The notes beneath the pieces are model-generated. The model worked only from the letters and a program-made list of their open reading frames with translations. It did not search any database and was not told the origin of the DNA. From assembly GCA_029861655.1 (NCBI GenBank), contig JAOTZA010000012.1, positions 1 through 22,463 on the forward strand: a stretch of DNA of 22,463 bases, read 5' to 3'. Origin of the DNA: Acidobacteriota bacterium. GTDB lineage: Bacteria; Acidobacteriota; Thermoanaerobaculia; Multivoradales; JAHEKO01. Shown in pieces: positions 1 to 8,980 of the stretch. How positions within the stretch are numbered: position 1 is the first letter of the stretch; every line of letters starts with the position of its first letter. The position numbers and the translations under genes were made by a program.

Positions 1-126
1 CCAGGGGGGCCGCGAGACCCCGGTGTCACCCGGGCCGCTCGCCGAATACACCATCGTCAGCCCCAGACCCACGAGCACCACGACGGCGGTGAAAAGCAAG
101 CGGTCATATGCCAGCTTCTTAGCCAC
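1..126 (-). CDS. ftsW: Cell division protein FtsW, N-terminal fragment
   Basis: Only the first 42 codons are in the window; the gene continues past the left edge. It starts at a GTG (126-124) inside the end of murD, overlapping it by 8 bases. The fragment reads as a short basic N-terminus (MAKKLAYDR), then a hydrophobic segment at about residues 11-28, then YSAS. This is the usual first transmembrane helix and following motif of the FtsW/RodA (SEDS) family. FtsW is the lipid II polymerase that works with FtsI (PBP3) in septal peptidoglycan synthesis, and ftsW normally follows murD in dcw clusters. RodA is the alternative, but the position after murD favours FtsW. The fragment is too short to show catalytic residues. 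Confidence 0.85.
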   Translation of the reverse strand, partial: MAKKLAYDRLLFTAVVVLVGLGLTMVYSASGPGDTGVSRPPW

Positions 127-1522
127 CCGAGCCTCCCGCTGACCGAGCGAGGTCTTCGACCAGACTTCTGAAATGCTCGCCGCGTCGCTCAAAATTCGAA
201 TACTGATCGAAACTGGCGCACGCGGGCGACAGCAAGACGGTTTCTCCGGAACGCACCGCGGCCGCCGCAGCTGCCACCGCCCGCGGTAGGTCGCCGCACC
301 CCTCGATCTCGACACCGGGCTCGAGAGCGCGGCGAATCTTCTCGGCTGCTTCGCCCACAAGATACACACGGCGTGCCACACGGCACACCGGCTCCGAGAG
401 CGTCGAGAAATCGTCGTCCTTGGCGCGGCCACCGAGGATCAAGTGGACCGAAGCGGGTGGAAAACCTTCCAACGATCTCGTCGTCGCGCCCACGTTGGTA
501 CCTTTTGAGTCGTCGATCCAGGTCACGCCGCCGATTTGACCCACCTCCTCCATCCGATGGGGCAAACCACGGACCGCGGAGAGAGCCCGAGAGAAACCGT
601 TGTCCCCGGCGCCCATCGCCCTCGCCAACAAGGTGGCAGCCATCGCATTCTCGAGGTTGTGAACACCCCGCAACGCCAGGTCGTCGACATGAAAGAGAAC
701 CCGCGGAGCACTTCCGGGGACGACTTCGACCACGGACTCGTGATCGACATAACAACCGTCCTCCACCGGCCGACGGCGAGAGAAGTACCTACGGCGCGCG
801 GCCGTCGCTACCGCCGCGACCTGCGGGTCATCGGCGTTGAGAACCGCCACATCCTGGATCGTCTGGTTTCTGAACAACGCGGTCTTGGCGGCAAAGTAGC
901 GGCTCAGGTCGTGGTGCCGATCCAGGTGATCGGGCGACAGGTTGAGCAGCGCGGCGGCCCGCGGGTGAAAGGCGTCGATTCCTTCGAGCTGAAAGCTCGA
1001 TAGCTCGACGACAAAGACCCGTCCCGGGGGACCGTCCACACAAGCGGAGAGCGGGATGCCGATGTTGCCGCAAACCACCGCGTCGACACCCGCGTCCTGC
1101 AGCAGCTGGCCCGCCAACGCGGTGGTCGTGCTCTTGCCGTTGGAACCGGTGACCCCGGCGACCGGACCGTCCAGAAACGCAAAGGCCAGCTCGACCTCGG
1201 CGATCACCGGCAGACCCTGGGCCCTTGCCTCGGCAAGCGCCGGCAGGTTCCAAGGCACCCCGGGACTGACGACGACACCGTCGATTTCTCCAGGAAGGCG
1301 CCCCGGTTGGACTCCGAGCCGCAAGTCGACATCGTCGCGGGCGCCAAGACGCGAGAGATCCGGATGGTCCACGACACCCTGGTCCATCGCAACTACGGTA
1401 ACCCCTCGATCTAGAAGCAGATGGGCCGCCGCCCGACCCGATGATCCCAGACCCAAGACCACCGCCCGTTCCCATGGGCGAGTGCTTCTCGGAAGACGGA
1501 TCGCTGCAGTCATGACAGGCAC
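119..1522 (-). CDS. murD: UDP-N-acetylmuramoylalanine--D-glutamate ligase MurD
   Basis: MurD adds D-glutamate to UDP-MurNAc-L-Ala in the cytoplasm, using ATP. At 467 aa it is a little longer than most family members. Visible motifs are an N-terminal Rossmann-like GLGSSGR (24-30), VVSPGVP (84-90), the P-loop GVTGSNGKST (123-132), NLSPDHLDRH (194-203), HNLEN (288-292), PHR (321-323) and DSKGTN (338-343). The first four and DSKGTN are typical of MurD rather than of other Mur ligases. The GTG at 1522 gives the longest form. An ATG three codons later (1513) is an equally good start, and neither has a clear Shine-Dalgarno. mraY ends only 7 bases upstream and ftsW begins within the last codons. Confidence 0.97.
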   Translation of the reverse strand: MPVMTAAIRLPRSTRPWERAVVLGLGSSGRAAAHLLLDRGVTVVAMDQGVVDHPDLSRLGARDDVDLRLGVQPGRLPGEIDGVVVSPGVPWNLPALAEARAQGLPVIAEVELAFAFLDGPVAGVTGSNGKSTTTALAGQLLQDAGVDAVVCGNIGIPLSACVDGPPGRVFVVELSSFQLEGIDAFHPRAAALLNLSPDHLDRHHDLSRYFAAKTALFRNQTIQDVAVLNADDPQVAAVATAARRRYFSRRRPVEDGCYVDHESVVEVVPGSAPRVLFHVDDLALRGVHNLENAMAATLLARAMGAGDNGFSRALSAVRGLPHRMEEVGQIGGVTWIDDSKGTNVGATTRSLEGFPPASVHLILGGRAKDDDFSTLSEPVCRVARRVYLVGEAAEKIRRALEPGVEIEGCGDLPRAVAAAAAAVRSGETVLLSPACASFDQYSNFERRGEHFRSLVEDLARSAGGSGG

Positions 1523-1529
1523 TGAAACG

Positions 1530-2615
1530 TCATCTCAGCTTCAGGGTCGAAAAGCTCAACAGTGCGAAGAGAATCGCCAGGATCCAGAACCGCACGATGA
1601 TCTTGGGCTCGGCCCAGCCGGCGAGCTCGAAGTGATGGTGGAGAGGCGCCATTCGAAAGACTCGCTTGCCGGTCAGCTTGAACGAAGCGACCTGGATGAT
1701 CACCGACAGGGCCTCGACGACAAACAACCCTCCGACGAGGACGAGGACGACTTCCTGCTTGGAGAGCAGCGCCACGATGCCGATCGCACCTCCGATCGCC
1801 AGCGAGCCGACGTCCCCCATAAAGACCTGAGCCGGATAGGCGTTGAACCATAGAAACCCAAGGCTCGCCCCGACCAGGGCGCTGCAAAAGATCGCCACCT
1901 CGCCGGCCCCGCTGACAAAGGGCACTTGAAGATAGCTGGCGAGAACCGAGTTCCCTGCCACGTAGGTAAAGATCACATAGGTCGCCGCAGCGACCATCGT
2001 GGCGCCGATCGCAAGCCCGTCGAGCCCGTCAGTCAGATTGACCGCATTCGAAGCTCCTACCAGAACAAGCGCCGCGAACGGAACATAGAACCAGCCGATG
2101 TCAAAGACTGCCCGCTTGAAGAATGGCAGGGCCACCGTGGTCGCGATATCGCTGTCCGCTCCGACAGAACGGATCGCCAGACCGGCGCCGACAGCAACCA
2201 CGACTTGGAGCGCGAGCTTGGTGCGTGCCGTTAACCCCTGGTTTCTGCGCCGGCGCACCTTGAGCCAGTCGTCGGCAAAGCCAATTGCGCCAAAGGCCAA
2301 CGTGACGGCGACTGCGAGCTGAATCAATTTGTTGGTCAGATCGACCCACAGGAGCGTCGGAACAAGCAGCGCGAAGAGAATCAGCAAGCCACCCATCGTA
2401 GGCGTCCCTGCCTTGACCTGGTGTCTCTCGGGTCCCGCATCGCGGATCGTCTGGCCGATCGAGAGTCGCGACAGAAGACTCACGAATCTGGGGCCCAGAA
2501 GCAGCAGCAGAACGATCGCGGTGAGAATGGCGCCGGCGGCTCGGAACGTGATGTACCGAAAGACATTGAAGATCGCAAAGCTCTCGTGGAGCGGGTAGAG
2601 AAGGTGATAGAGCAT
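1530..2615 (-). CDS. mraY: Phospho-N-acetylmuramoyl-pentapeptide-transferase MraY
   Basis: MraY is an integral membrane enzyme that transfers phospho-MurNAc-pentapeptide to undecaprenyl phosphate, giving lipid I. The start MLYHLLYPLH was chosen because its ATG (2615) overlaps the murF stop in a TGATG arrangement and yields 361 aa, the normal family length; the open frame continues upstream but inside murF. The protein is very hydrophobic, consistent with about ten membrane helices. Key motifs are the Mg-binding pair D115-D116 in GFADDWLK, NLTDGLDG (193-200), FMGDVGS (265-271, D268) and the HHH motif (326-328) in APLHHHFE. These separate MraY from WecA-type transferases. It lies between murF and murD as in most dcw clusters. 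Confidence 0.98.
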   Translation of the reverse strand: MLYHLLYPLHESFAIFNVFRYITFRAAGAILTAIVLLLLLGPRFVSLLSRLSIGQTIRDAGPERHQVKAGTPTMGGLLILFALLVPTLLWVDLTNKLIQLAVAVTLAFGAIGFADDWLKVRRRRNQGLTARTKLALQVVVAVGAGLAIRSVGADSDIATTVALPFFKRAVFDIGWFYVPFAALVLVGASNAVNLTDGLDGLAIGATMVAAATYVIFTYVAGNSVLASYLQVPFVSGAGEVAIFCSALVGASLGFLWFNAYPAQVFMGDVGSLAIGGAIGIVALLSKQEVVLVLVGGLFVVEALSVIIQVASFKLTGKRVFRMAPLHHHFELAGWAEPKIIVRFWILAILFALLSFSTLKLR

Positions 2616-4033
2616 CAGACGAGTTCCTTCGCCAGAAGCTCCTCTACGACGACCTCGAGACCAACGCCGCGCGACCCTTTTACCAAGACCAAATCCCCAC
2701 CCTCGAACCGCGCGGCGGCGCTCGCGGCGGCTGCTGCTGCGGTCTCGAACCACACGCCTTCCCCACCCGCGGCCTCTACTCCGTCGATCAACGCGCGGGC
2801 GCCCGCTCCCACGCCCAGCACCGGAGAAAAACCCAGCCGTGCCGCGAGCTCACCGGAACTCCGGTGAAAACCGGGGCCTTGCGAGCCCAGCTCGAGCATC
2901 TCGCCCAGAACCGCCCACCGGCGCCGCGCCGGCAATTCGCGAGCACTCTCCAGAATCGTCGCCAGGGCCTCCGGGTTGGAGTTGTAGCAGTCGTCGACAA
3001 TCGTCGAACCACCCTCGAGTCGGTGGACCACGCCGCGCATCGCCTCCGGCTCTACCGTCTCTGCCGCCGCGATGATGTCTTTGGCGGCTACCCCCAGCGC
3101 ATCGGCACAGGCGGCCGCGGCGAGGAAGTTCTCGACGTTGTGCCTGCCAAACAGGCGCAGAACGACCGGGTGGCGCTGGTCACCCTGCAGCCAATCGAAC
3201 CGGGCGCCGCCCTCCTCGGTCGCTTCGACGCGCTCAGCCGTATGGCTGGCAACCGGCCCCGATGATTGACCAGCGGCCCCGGCGCTCACTTCGGCAACGC
3301 TGAACCAAACCACGTCGCGACCCCTGGCATCACGACTCACGATCCGAACGACTTCCTCATCGGCAGCGTTGGCGATCACCAGCCCGCCGGGGTCGAGGCC
3401 GCGAAAGAGCTCGGCCTTGGCGTCGGCGATCGCCGAGACGCTCTTAAAGGACTCGAGGTGCGCCGGCTTCACATTTGTAAAGATGGCGACGCCGGGTCTT
3501 CCCAACCGGCTCACCCCAGCAAGCTCGCCGGGGGTGGACATCCCCATCTCGGCCACCATCCACTCGGCATCATCGGCGATTCCGAGCAACGCGATCGGGA
3601 AACCGTAGAGATTGTTGAGGTTGCCCGGGCTGCGCGCCACACGAAAACGCCGCGACAGCATCGCCGCCAGAAGTTCCTTGGTGGTCGTCTTGCCGCTCGA
3701 ACCGGTCACGCCCACCAGATTCTGGGGCGTCCTCAGACGCACGTGCCGCGTCAGAGCGTGGAGCGCTTCGTAGGCGCTCCGGACCTGAATGACGGTCGCC
3801 TCCTCATCCACTTCGACCGCATGCTCCGTGACGACTGCCGCGGCATCTCGGGCAAGGGCGGCGGCGACGTAGCGATGCCCGTCGGTCTTCTCACCTCGCA
3901 ATGCGAAGAACAGCTCGCCCCCGACCACACGGCGCGAGTCGAGGGCCGCCCCCGACCACACGGCGTTTTGATCGCCGCTCAAGACCCGTCCTCCCATAGC
4001 CGCAGCGGCTTCATCCACTCGTCCCTTGGCCAA
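2615..4033 (-). CDS. murF: UDP-MurNAc-tripeptide--D-Ala-D-Ala ligase MurF
   Basis: MurF adds D-Ala-D-Ala to the UDP-MurNAc-tripeptide, the last cytoplasmic step of the pentapeptide precursor. The P-loop GVTGSSGKTT lies at about residues 108-117, followed by SPGNLNNLYG, VAEMGMSTPGEL and DDCYNSNPEA, all characteristic of MurF. The start is ambiguous. A TTG at 4033 has GGAGG six bases upstream and gives 472 aa. A TTG at 4057 gives 480 aa, and a GTG at 4018 overlaps the murE stop. I prefer 4033 on the ribosome site. In every case the gene begins inside murE and ends overlapping the mraY start by one base. Length and motifs are normal for the family. Confidence 0.97.
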   Translation of the reverse strand: MAKGRVDEAAAAMGGRVLSGDQNAVWSGAALDSRRVVGGELFFALRGEKTDGHRYVAAALARDAAAVVTEHAVEVDEEATVIQVRSAYEALHALTRHVRLRTPQNLVGVTGSSGKTTTKELLAAMLSRRFRVARSPGNLNNLYGFPIALLGIADDAEWMVAEMGMSTPGELAGVSRLGRPGVAIFTNVKPAHLESFKSVSAIADAKAELFRGLDPGGLVIANAADEEVVRIVSRDARGRDVVWFSVAEVSAGAAGQSSGPVASHTAERVEATEEGGARFDWLQGDQRHPVVLRLFGRHNVENFLAAAACADALGVAAKDIIAAAETVEPEAMRGVVHRLEGGSTIVDDCYNSNPEALATILESARELPARRRWAVLGEMLELGSQGPGFHRSSGELAARLGFSPVLGVGAGARALIDGVEAAGGEGVWFETAAAAAASAAARFEGGDLVLVKGSRGVGLEVVVEELLAKELV

Positions 4034-5486
4034 ACCGGTCCTCCAACGCTTGTTCAATCTCTTCGCGGTCGGAAAAATCCAGCTCCTGGTCGCCCAGAAT
4101 CTGAACCCGCTCGTGCCCTTTTCCAGCTACCAGCACTGCCCAGCCGGGGCCCGCTTGGTGGATCGCTCTGCGAATCGCTTCGCGGCGGTCCGGAACCACT
4201 CGGTAGGCGGTGTTGCCGCTTTGTCGTAGTCCTTCCTCGACCGCCGAGATGATCTCCAACGGATCCTCGTTTCTCGGGTTGTCCGAAGTCACGATCGGGA
4301 GCTCGGCCAACGCGCCGGCTACCCGCCCCATGAGCGCGCGCTTGCCGGTGTCGCGACCACCGCCACATCCAAAGACCACGATCACTTGTCGACCACTGAA
4401 CTCCCGCAACGAACGCAGCGCCGCCTCCAGGGCGGCATCGGTATGTGCGTAATCGATGTAGACGGGAAACTCCTGACCTCGATCGACCCTCTCGAGCCTT
4501 CCCGAGACCGTCCCGCGGAGAGCGAGTCCTGTGATCATCGCTTCCGGCGGCAACTCGAGCGCCTCACCCGCCGCAACGACGACCCCGAGATTCTCTAGGT
4601 TGTACCGACCGAGCAGTGGCGACCGAATCTCGAGCCGGCCTCTTGGGGTCGAAAAGGCCGCTTCGATCCCCTCCTCGTCCAACTGCGCGTGCTCGACCGC
4701 GACATCTCCCCCCTCGCCCATCGTCAACGGTCGCTCCAACTCGCCCGCAAGCCGCCGGCCATAGGGGTCGTCAATGTTGATGACGGCCCGGCCCTCGGGC
4801 TTGAGCAGCGAAAAGAGACTTTGCTTGGCAGCGAAGTAGTCCTCGAATCCCTGGTGGAAATCGAAGTGATCGCGCGTCAGGTTGGTGAACACCCCGAGGT
4901 CAAATCTGGCACCGCTGACCCGCCCCTGAGCCAGGGCGTGCGACGAGACTTCCATCGCCACAGCCTGGGCACCGGCATCGCGCACCTGTCTCAAGGTCCG
5001 GAAGAGCTGGGTCGCCTCAGGGGTGGTGCGCTCACCCGGGAAAGAGCGGTCGCCAAAGCTGTATCCGAGTGTACCGAGGGTCGCCGCGGGTTTGCCCGCA
5101 GCTTCGAGTACCGACGTCATCAGGGCCGTCACCGTCGACTTGCCATTGGTACCGGTGATGCCCACCATGATCAGCTCGCGGTCCGGGTGACCATAGATAC
5201 GCGCCGCCAGCGGACCCATGACACTGCGCGGGTCGCGGGACTCGAGCCAGGGCCCTGCGTACCCATCGGGCGGGCCTCCCGAGGAGAGAATCGCCGCGGC
5301 GCCGCGGCGCCGCGCCTCTCCGGCAAACGCCCGACCATCGAACCTCTCTCCAACCAACGCGACGTAGAGATCCCCCTCCTCGACCAGACGCGAGTCATGC
5401 GTCACGCCAAAGACCTCGATGTTCGGAGCCGGGGGCCCGGGTGCCGAGATTGGAAGGTCTCTGATCAGGTCGGACACTTTCATCAT
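4011..5486 (-). CDS. murE: UDP-MurNAc-L-alanyl-D-glutamate--meso-diaminopimelate ligase MurE
   Basis: MurE adds the third residue of the peptide stem. The sequence shows the UDP-MurNAc-binding TTPEA region (153-157), the P-loop GTNGKST (112-118), EVSSHAL (178-184), NLTRDHFDFH (201-210), the probable carbamylated lysine K220 in AAKQSLF, YNLEN (294-298), DYAHTDAALE (344-353) and GCGGGRDTGKR (372-382). DNPR at 401-404 is the signature of enzymes that add meso-diaminopimelate rather than lysine, so the peptidoglycan is predicted to be of the mDAP type. The ATG at 5486 overlaps the ftsI stop (ATGA), with GGAG upstream. At 491 aa the length is normal. Confidence 0.97.
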   Translation of the reverse strand: MMKVSDLIRDLPISAPGPPAPNIEVFGVTHDSRLVEEGDLYVALVGERFDGRAFAGEARRRGAAAILSSGGPPDGYAGPWLESRDPRSVMGPLAARIYGHPDRELIMVGITGTNGKSTVTALMTSVLEAAGKPAATLGTLGYSFGDRSFPGERTTPEATQLFRTLRQVRDAGAQAVAMEVSSHALAQGRVSGARFDLGVFTNLTRDHFDFHQGFEDYFAAKQSLFSLLKPEGRAVINIDDPYGRRLAGELERPLTMGEGGDVAVEHAQLDEEGIEAAFSTPRGRLEIRSPLLGRYNLENLGVVVAAGEALELPPEAMITGLALRGTVSGRLERVDRGQEFPVYIDYAHTDAALEAALRSLREFSGRQVIVVFGCGGGRDTGKRALMGRVAGALAELPIVTSDNPRNEDPLEIISAVEEGLRQSGNTAYRVVPDRREAIRRAIHQAGPGWAVLVAGKGHERVQILGDQELDFSDREEIEQALEDRFGQGTSG

Positions 5487-7189
5487 GATCGGCTCTCCAG
5501 CCGTCGCTTCATCGCACTCGGGTCGGGAGCGCTGCCGAGATAGACGAGGGACTGGCGGGCAATCGCCGAAAAAACGGGAGCCGCCACCTCGCCGCCGTGG
5601 AACCGGCCCCGCGGTTCGTCGATCACGACCACCGCGGCGAGAACCGGGTCGCGAGATGGTACGAACCCGGCAAAGCTAGCGACATGCTTGTCTGCCGCGT
5701 AGCCACCATCCCCCGCCTTCTGAGCCGTGCCGGTCTTGCCCGCCACTACATAACCGGGTATCGCGGCGAGTTGCCCTGTCCCTTCTTCGACCACCGCCTC
5801 AAGCAGCCGCACAAGGGTTCTAACCGTCGAGGTCGACGCCACCCGGCGAACGACCGAGGGCTTTGGATGTAGAGCGCGACGCTCGAGGCGAATGCCCTGC
5901 TCAGCCATGAGATAGGGCTTGACGAGCTCACCGTCGTTGGCGATCGCCGCGAACGCCGCCGCCACTTGAAGCGGCGTCACCGAGAGCCCCTGCCCGATCG
6001 AGACGTACGCTTCCTGGTTCGGCCACCAACTCTCCGCCGACCGCAACAACCCGCCTGCCTCGCCCGGTAGATCCACACCCGTGCCGGAACCAAATCCAAA
6101 TGCAAGTGTCTGATCGAAGAGACCCTGCCGGCCGACCAACAGTCCCGCCTTGATGGAACCGACGTTCGACGAGAACGCAAAGACATCGCGAAACGTCAAT
6201 TCACCAAACTCCTTGTGATCGCGAATCTCGACCCGTCCCAGGTCAATCAGACCCATTTCACAGTCGACAACATCCACCGGATCGATCAGATCCCGGTCCA
6301 GGGCAGCAGCGAACGTCACCAGCTTGAACGTCGAGCCCGGTTCGTATGCATCCTGAATCGCCGGGTTGCGCCAGAGCTCGCGTTCGAATTCACCAAAGCG
6401 GTTGGGGTCAAACGTCGGCTGGGAAGCCATGGCGAGAACGGCGCCCGTTTTCGGGTCGAGAACCACCGCGGTGCCTGACTTCGCTTGGTGAAGATCGACC
6501 GCCTTCGCCAACTCGCGCTCGACGATGTACTGAATTGAGGAGTCGATGGTCAGATGAAGATCCGCCCCCGGGTCCGCGTCACTCAAGGACAGGCCAGGCG
6601 CGTGGACACGCCTCTTCAGCCCATCTCTGATGACCGTTCTGTTGACCGGTGTCCCTGAAATCGCCTGCTCGTATTGAGCTTCGATACCCGCAAGTCCGGT
6701 GTGATCGGTGCCCACGAAACCCAGAACCTGCCCGGCAATCTCGGCCAAGGGGTAGTAGCGTTTGCTCTCCTCGACAAACCCCAGACCGTCGATCCCGAGG
6801 TCGCGGAGAGCCTGTGCCTGTTCGGGCTCGAGAAGTCGTCGCACCCAGGCGAAGTTGCTGTTGCGCGCGACCCGCTTCGAAAGGGCCTCTGGATCGACCC
6901 CCGCGCGCTCGGCGATCTGCCGAAGAATCCCCTCAGGGTCCTTGTGTCTGTTGAGCTCGTGGGGAAAGACGCAGGCCGAGTCGACAGCTACCGAGACCGC
7001 GAGGATCCGACCGCGCGCGTCGAAGATCGTTCCACGCGGCGGATGAACCTCAACGATCCGGTGCTGCTGGTCTTCTGCGCGGTCGGCGTAGCGGCCGTGC
7101 TCTAGCACCTGTACTTTGTAGAGTCGGGCCGAGATCGCGCCTCCCCAGAGCACCAAGACGGCGAGGAACAGGACAAGGCGATGTTTCAC
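5483..7189 (-). CDS. ftsI: Septal peptidoglycan transpeptidase FtsI (PBP3)
   Basis: This is a class B penicillin-binding protein that crosslinks septal peptidoglycan together with FtsW. The GTG at 7189 was chosen because it overlaps the ftsL stop (GTGA) and has GAGG seven bases upstream; it gives 568 aa. A single membrane helix lies at residues 4-20. Next come the class B pedestal motif PPRGTIFDARG (50-60) and the transpeptidase domain. That domain has the active-site tetrad S286-T-F-K289 (after EPG), SSN at 340-342 and KTGT at 485-488. There is no C-terminal PASTA domain, which fits a Gram-negative FtsI and argues against the sporulation protein SpoVD. Position between ftsL and murE supports the assignment over PBP2. 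Confidence 0.96.
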   Translation of the reverse strand: MKHRLVLFLAVLVLWGGAISARLYKVQVLEHGRYADRAEDQQHRIVEVHPPRGTIFDARGRILAVSVAVDSACVFPHELNRHKDPEGILRQIAERAGVDPEALSKRVARNSNFAWVRRLLEPEQAQALRDLGIDGLGFVEESKRYYPLAEIAGQVLGFVGTDHTGLAGIEAQYEQAISGTPVNRTVIRDGLKRRVHAPGLSLSDADPGADLHLTIDSSIQYIVERELAKAVDLHQAKSGTAVVLDPKTGAVLAMASQPTFDPNRFGEFERELWRNPAIQDAYEPGSTFKLVTFAAALDRDLIDPVDVVDCEMGLIDLGRVEIRDHKEFGELTFRDVFAFSSNVGSIKAGLLVGRQGLFDQTLAFGFGSGTGVDLPGEAGGLLRSAESWWPNQEAYVSIGQGLSVTPLQVAAAFAAIANDGELVKPYLMAEQGIRLERRALHPKPSVVRRVASTSTVRTLVRLLEAVVEEGTGQLAAIPGYVVAGKTGTAQKAGDGGYAADKHVASFAGFVPSRDPVLAAVVVIDEPRGRFHGGEVAAPVFSAIARQSLVYLGSAPDPSAMKRRLESRS

Positions 7190-7539
7190 CTCGTTACCTC
7201 GAACACCGTGAGTTGTTCCGGCTCTGGAAGCTGCATACCGAGCTCGGTGATCGCTCGTTCCTCGATAACAGCCGGGTGACGCACACTTGCCAGCCACAGG
7301 TCGAGCCGACGCTCTTCACGCTGCTGAGCCTTGAGCGATGTCTCGAGATCGTCCAAGCGGTACCCCGCCTTCAGCGCTTCGAGACGGAGCCACACATACC
7401 CCACACAGCACAGCGCCACGGGCATCAACGTCAGCAGAACCCAGCCAAGCTCACGCAGGCGCCGCCGATCGCGCTCTCGCACGAGGTAGGCGTTCACAAT
7501 CGGACGCCCAACGGCATAGGCCCGCGATACCTGTGCCAA
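7186..7539 (-). CDS. ftsL: Cell division protein FtsL
   Basis: A 117-aa bitopic membrane protein: a basic cytoplasmic N-terminus, one helix at about residues 31-50, then a charged stretch at about 52-85 with coiled-coil character (RLDDLETSLKAQQREERRLD). FtsL forms a complex with FtsB and FtsQ that activates FtsW-FtsI. Sequence conservation in FtsL is low, so the call rests mainly on topology, size and the fixed place between rsmH and ftsI. The start is a TTG at 7539. GGAGG lies about ten bases upstream, a longer gap than ideal, and no ATG is available before the membrane helix. The stop overlaps the ftsI start. Confidence 0.85.
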   Translation of the reverse strand: MAQVSRAYAVGRPIVNAYLVRERDRRRLRELGWVLLTLMPVALCCVGYVWLRLEALKAGYRLDDLETSLKAQQREERRLDLWLASVRHPAVIEERAITELGMQLPEPEQLTVFEVTR

Positions 7540-7543
7540 GCTT

Positions 7544-8461
7544 CTAGATCCTCCTCGCCGCCCTGAGGCGAGCCGAGCGTGCCCGCGGGTTGAGCGCCAC
7601 CTCTTCGTCGCCGGGGCGTATCGGTTTTCGCGTCAAGACCTCTATCAAGCGAGTCTCCGACCAAGGACGTCCGGTGACCTCGTCTATCTTTCCCCGCGCC
7701 AGCGTTCGCAGCGAGTTCTTGACGATGCGATCTTCGAGACTATGGTAGGAGATGACCACCAGACGGCCGTCTTGATCCAGAAGATGGACAGCCTGATCCA
7801 ATAGCGACTTGAGTTCTTCGAGCTCGCGATTGACCTCTATCCTCAGGGCCTGAAACACACGTGTTGCGGCATCCACCCTGCCGTCATGGCGACGCCCCCC
7901 TTTGGCGCGGTAGATCAGCTCGCTGAGCTCCTCAGTGGTCTCGACTGCCTCCGTGCGACGCGCCTCGGCCACCACCCTGGCAATTCGCCCGGCCTGTCTC
8001 TCTTCGCCGTACTCTGAGAAAAGTCTCTTCAATTCGGCCTCCGAATAACTATTGACGACCTCTTTGGCCGTCGGTCCGTCCGTCCCCATCCGCATGTCGA
8101 GTGGTCCGCTGCGCCGGAAACTGAATCCCCGCTCGGGCGTGTCCAACTGGAGCGAAGAAACACCGAGGTCCGCCAGGACTCCCGCCGCCTTCTCGACCCC
8201 CCGTTTCGCTGCCACTTCTTCCAACTCCCCAAACCGTCCCATGGCCAGCTCGACCCGTTCGCCAAAGTCCGACAAACGCCTTCCTGCTTCGGCCAGGGCA
8301 AACGGATCGCGGTCGAGCCCAAACAGACGAACGTTGTCTCCCGCCTCGAGCACCGCACGTGCATGACCTCCCAATCCAACGGTCACATCCACGAAAAGCC
8401 CCCCCCGTTCTGGCCTCAAATAACCGATCGCTTCCGCGACCAAAACGGGGATGTGGCTCAC
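7544..8461 (-). CDS. rsmH: 16S rRNA (cytosine(1402)-N(4))-methyltransferase RsmH
   Basis: RsmH (MraW) methylates N4 of C1402 in 16S rRNA using S-adenosylmethionine. The 305-aa product begins with SHIPVLVAEAI, the usual family N-terminus. The SAM-binding motif DVTVGLGGHA is at 25-34, LFGLDRDP at 46-53, DLGVSSLQLD at 98-107, LDMRM at 121-125 and ATRVFQALRIEVNREL at 199-214. The start is GTG (8461), and I see no convincing Shine-Dalgarno. mraZ ends 39 bases upstream and ftsL starts 4 bases after the stop. It is conserved as the second gene of dcw clusters, although it acts on ribosomes. Confidence 0.97.
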   Translation of the reverse strand: MSHIPVLVAEAIGYLRPERGGLFVDVTVGLGGHARAVLEAGDNVRLFGLDRDPFALAEAGRRLSDFGERVELAMGRFGELEEVAAKRGVEKAAGVLADLGVSSLQLDTPERGFSFRRSGPLDMRMGTDGPTAKEVVNSYSEAELKRLFSEYGEERQAGRIARVVAEARRTEAVETTEELSELIYRAKGGRRHDGRVDAATRVFQALRIEVNRELEELKSLLDQAVHLLDQDGRLVVISYHSLEDRIVKNSLRTLARGKIDEVTGRPWSETRLIEVLTRKPIRPGDEEVALNPRARSARLRAARRI

Positions 8462-8500
8462 CCGCGCGAATCAATGAACCCCAATACCGGAGCTCTCAAG

Positions 8501-8941
8501 TCAAATTCCTCGCTCGCTCAGATACTGAAACTCTTCATCCGAGAACGGCTCACCGTCAAAACGCTCCTGCAGCCGCTCGTGATTCCAAACCTCCAAGTGG
8601 TCCAGCCGCCCGCTTACGACCACTTCCCCCGTCATCGCGGCGCTATCGCGCAGCAACAGCGGAACAACGACCCTTCCCTGCCCGTCCAGACGACCCTGCT
8701 GACCGAAATAGGCGACTCGCTCCAGATAGCGCCGCTTGACCCGATCCGTCGACGGCAAAGCCGCCAACCTCTCTTCGACCTTCTCCCAGACACCGAGGGG
8801 GTAGATGAGCGCGGACTCGCCCGCAACCGAAGTAATAAAGACATCGGCCCCGTGGCGCTCCTCGAGCAGCCGTCTAAAGCCGGTCGGGACCTTTAGACGG
8901 CCCTTGTCATCAATTCGAGTAGACGAACTTCCGCGAAACAT
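8501..8941 (-). CDS. mraZ: Transcriptional regulator MraZ
   Basis: MraZ is an AbrB-fold DNA-binding protein that represses its own dcw operon. The ATG at 8941 gives MFRGSSSTRIDDKGRLKVP, the standard family N-terminus, with AGGTG six bases upstream; a GTG at 8950 would add three residues. The 146-aa product contains the expected two tandem copies of the domain. The first centres on DDKGRLKVP near residue 11, the second on DGQGRVVVP at about 86-94. It is the first gene of the cluster. The repeat array at 8981-9015 directly upstream is the likely binding site, which suggests autoregulation. Confidence 0.96.
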   Translation of the reverse strand: MFRGSSSTRIDDKGRLKVPTGFRRLLEERHGADVFITSVAGESALIYPLGVWEKVEERLAALPSTDRVKRRYLERVAYFGQQGRLDGQGRVVVPLLLRDSAAMTGEVVVSGRLDHLEVWNHERLQERFDGEPFSDEEFQYLSERGI

Positions 8942-8980
8942 AAACTCCACCTAAGGGCAACGAATGCCGGGCGGAGTTTA

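Noticed and set aside
1056..1853. Plus-strand 265-codon open frame over murD and mraY
   Set aside because: It is a shadow of two well-supported minus-strand genes in GC-rich DNA and has no motif of its own.
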